Made by a program: the position numbers and the translations under genes. From Hymenobacter sp. BT18 (GTDB lineage: Bacteria > Bacteroidota > Bacteroidia > Cytophagales > Hymenobacteraceae): a DNA stretch of 64,000 bases. The notes beneath the pieces are model-generated. The model worked only from the letters and a program-made list of their open reading frames with translations. It was not told the DNA's origin and did not search any database. The stretch covers positions 806,001 to 870,000 of the forward strand of contig NZ_CP050954.1 of NCBI RefSeq assembly GCF_012273015.1. Direction: 5' to 3'. Positions 63,492 through 64,000 of this stretch are shown here, one piece after another (position 1 is the stretch's first letter; every line of letters begins with the position of its first letter).

Positions 63492-64000
63492 ATGCTTTCT
63501 TCCCTCGACCCGCGCATTGCCCGCCTGGCCCTCCCCGATGCGCCCGCTGCCCTGCAGCCCAAAGCAGCCTTCGACCAGTTTGAAACCTACGAAGTCTTTC
63601 ACCAGAAGAAGGACGGAGCCCCTTTCAGCTACGTAGGCCCGGTGCACGCCCCTTCGGCCGATGTAGCCTTTCTCTTTGCCAAAGAGCAGTACAGCCGCCG
63701 CGCGGCCTGCTCCGGCATGTGGGTAGTGCCCACCAGTGCCATCAGCCTTACCCGCTACGTGGGCGACCAGGAATCGGTGTACGACGTGGTGCCGACTCCC
63801 GCCCCGGAGGCTCCCGGTGTCCCGGCCGAGTCGGAAGACTACCTGATCTTTCACCTTAAGAAACGCGGAAAAGCGCACACGCACGTAGGAGCAGTGCAGG
63901 CCACGTCGGCAGCTGACGCCCTGGAGCAGGCGAAACGGGCTTTCGGCGAGCAGCGCCCCGTGGTGAATGTGTGGGTAATGCGCCGCGCCGACGTACTCAC
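63492..64000 (+). CDS. paaB: Phenylacetyl-CoA epoxidase subunit B, double-domain form (partial)
   Basis: The frame is open from the ATG at 63492 to the window edge (169 codons). It has two successive PaaB-like units: FETYEVFHQKKDGAPFSYVGPVHAPSADVAFLFAKEQYSRR..CSGMWVVPTSAI (about residues 25-80) and DYLIFHLKKRGKAHTHVGAVQATSAADALEQAKRAFGEQRPVVNVWVMRRADVL (about residues 116-169). Classical PaaB is one such unit of about 95 aa, so this is a fused or duplicated form. It should support PaaA in the epoxidase complex. The C-terminus is outside the window. Confidence 0.88.
   Translation, partial: MLSSLDPRIARLALPDAPAALQPKAAFDQFETYEVFHQKKDGAPFSYVGPVHAPSADVAFLFAKEQYSRRAACSGMWVVPTSAISLTRYVGDQESVYDVVPTPAPEAPGVPAESEDYLIFHLKKRGKAHTHVGAVQATSAADALEQAKRAFGEQRPVVNVWVMRRADVL

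Overview
The window looks like chromosomal DNA of a Hymenobacter-like member of the Bacteroidota (Cytophagales). This is inferred from GC-rich coding DNA, weak Shine-Dalgarno sequences, promoters of the Bacteroidota type (-7 box TAnnTTTG), C-terminal type IX secretion (T9SS) sorting domains, a SusC/SusD pair, a small PID-CTERM-like protein, a bacillithiol gene and eukaryote-type glycogen branching enzyme. There is no phage, transposase, CRISPR array or rRNA operon; one tRNA (Lys-UUU) is present.

Layout. 0-12 kb is alpha-glucan metabolism: a cytoplasmic GH31 alpha-glucosidase, an orphan glycosyltransferase-4 N-terminal half, a YdeI/DUF1905 protein, GlgB, a gamma-glutamyltransferase lipoprotein and a secreted GH31. 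12-22 kb has YceI-like and other small envelope proteins, AraC regulators, a tandem pair of PAS-like/LuxR regulators, a giant IPT-repeat T9SS protein and a 67-aa PID-CTERM-like protein. 22-25.5 kb holds DUF983 and two tandem GH13 amylases, one predicted lipoprotein and one cytoplasmic. 25.6-28.2 kb has a transglutaminase-like protein, a 70-aa protein and a gene-poor stretch of about 1.3 kb.

28.2-40.1 kb is a co-directional run: SusC, SusD, two paralogous DoxX-like membrane proteins with unusual soluble C-terminal domains, a phytoene-dehydrogenase-like flavoprotein, a YeiH-type transporter, a small beta-carbonic anhydrase and a frameshifted BshB1. This is the least explained assembly here and my best candidate for an undescribed system. 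On the opposite strand follow DUF92, a complete RND efflux operon (adaptor, pump, outer-membrane factor), an esterase, and a MarR/serine hydrolase operon with a perfect 18-bp operator-like palindrome. Next are a divergent qorB / HxlR redox-sensor pair with a palindrome between them, and copA with a cupredoxin-like membrane protein.

54.9-64 kb: tRNA-Lys, an SH3-domain envelope protein, an SDR, RlmD, a strikingly AT-rich membrane ORF, a 124-aa conserved-looking protein, ThiL, a T9SS cargo protein, and a phenylacetate operon (TetR, paaA, double-domain paaB) that runs off the right edge. Perfect or near-perfect inverted repeats mark many convergent gene ends, and three different dispersed-repeat types are visible (32.8 kb, 59.0-59.2 kb and 63.4 kb). 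All assignments come from reading motifs by eye; no database search was possible.
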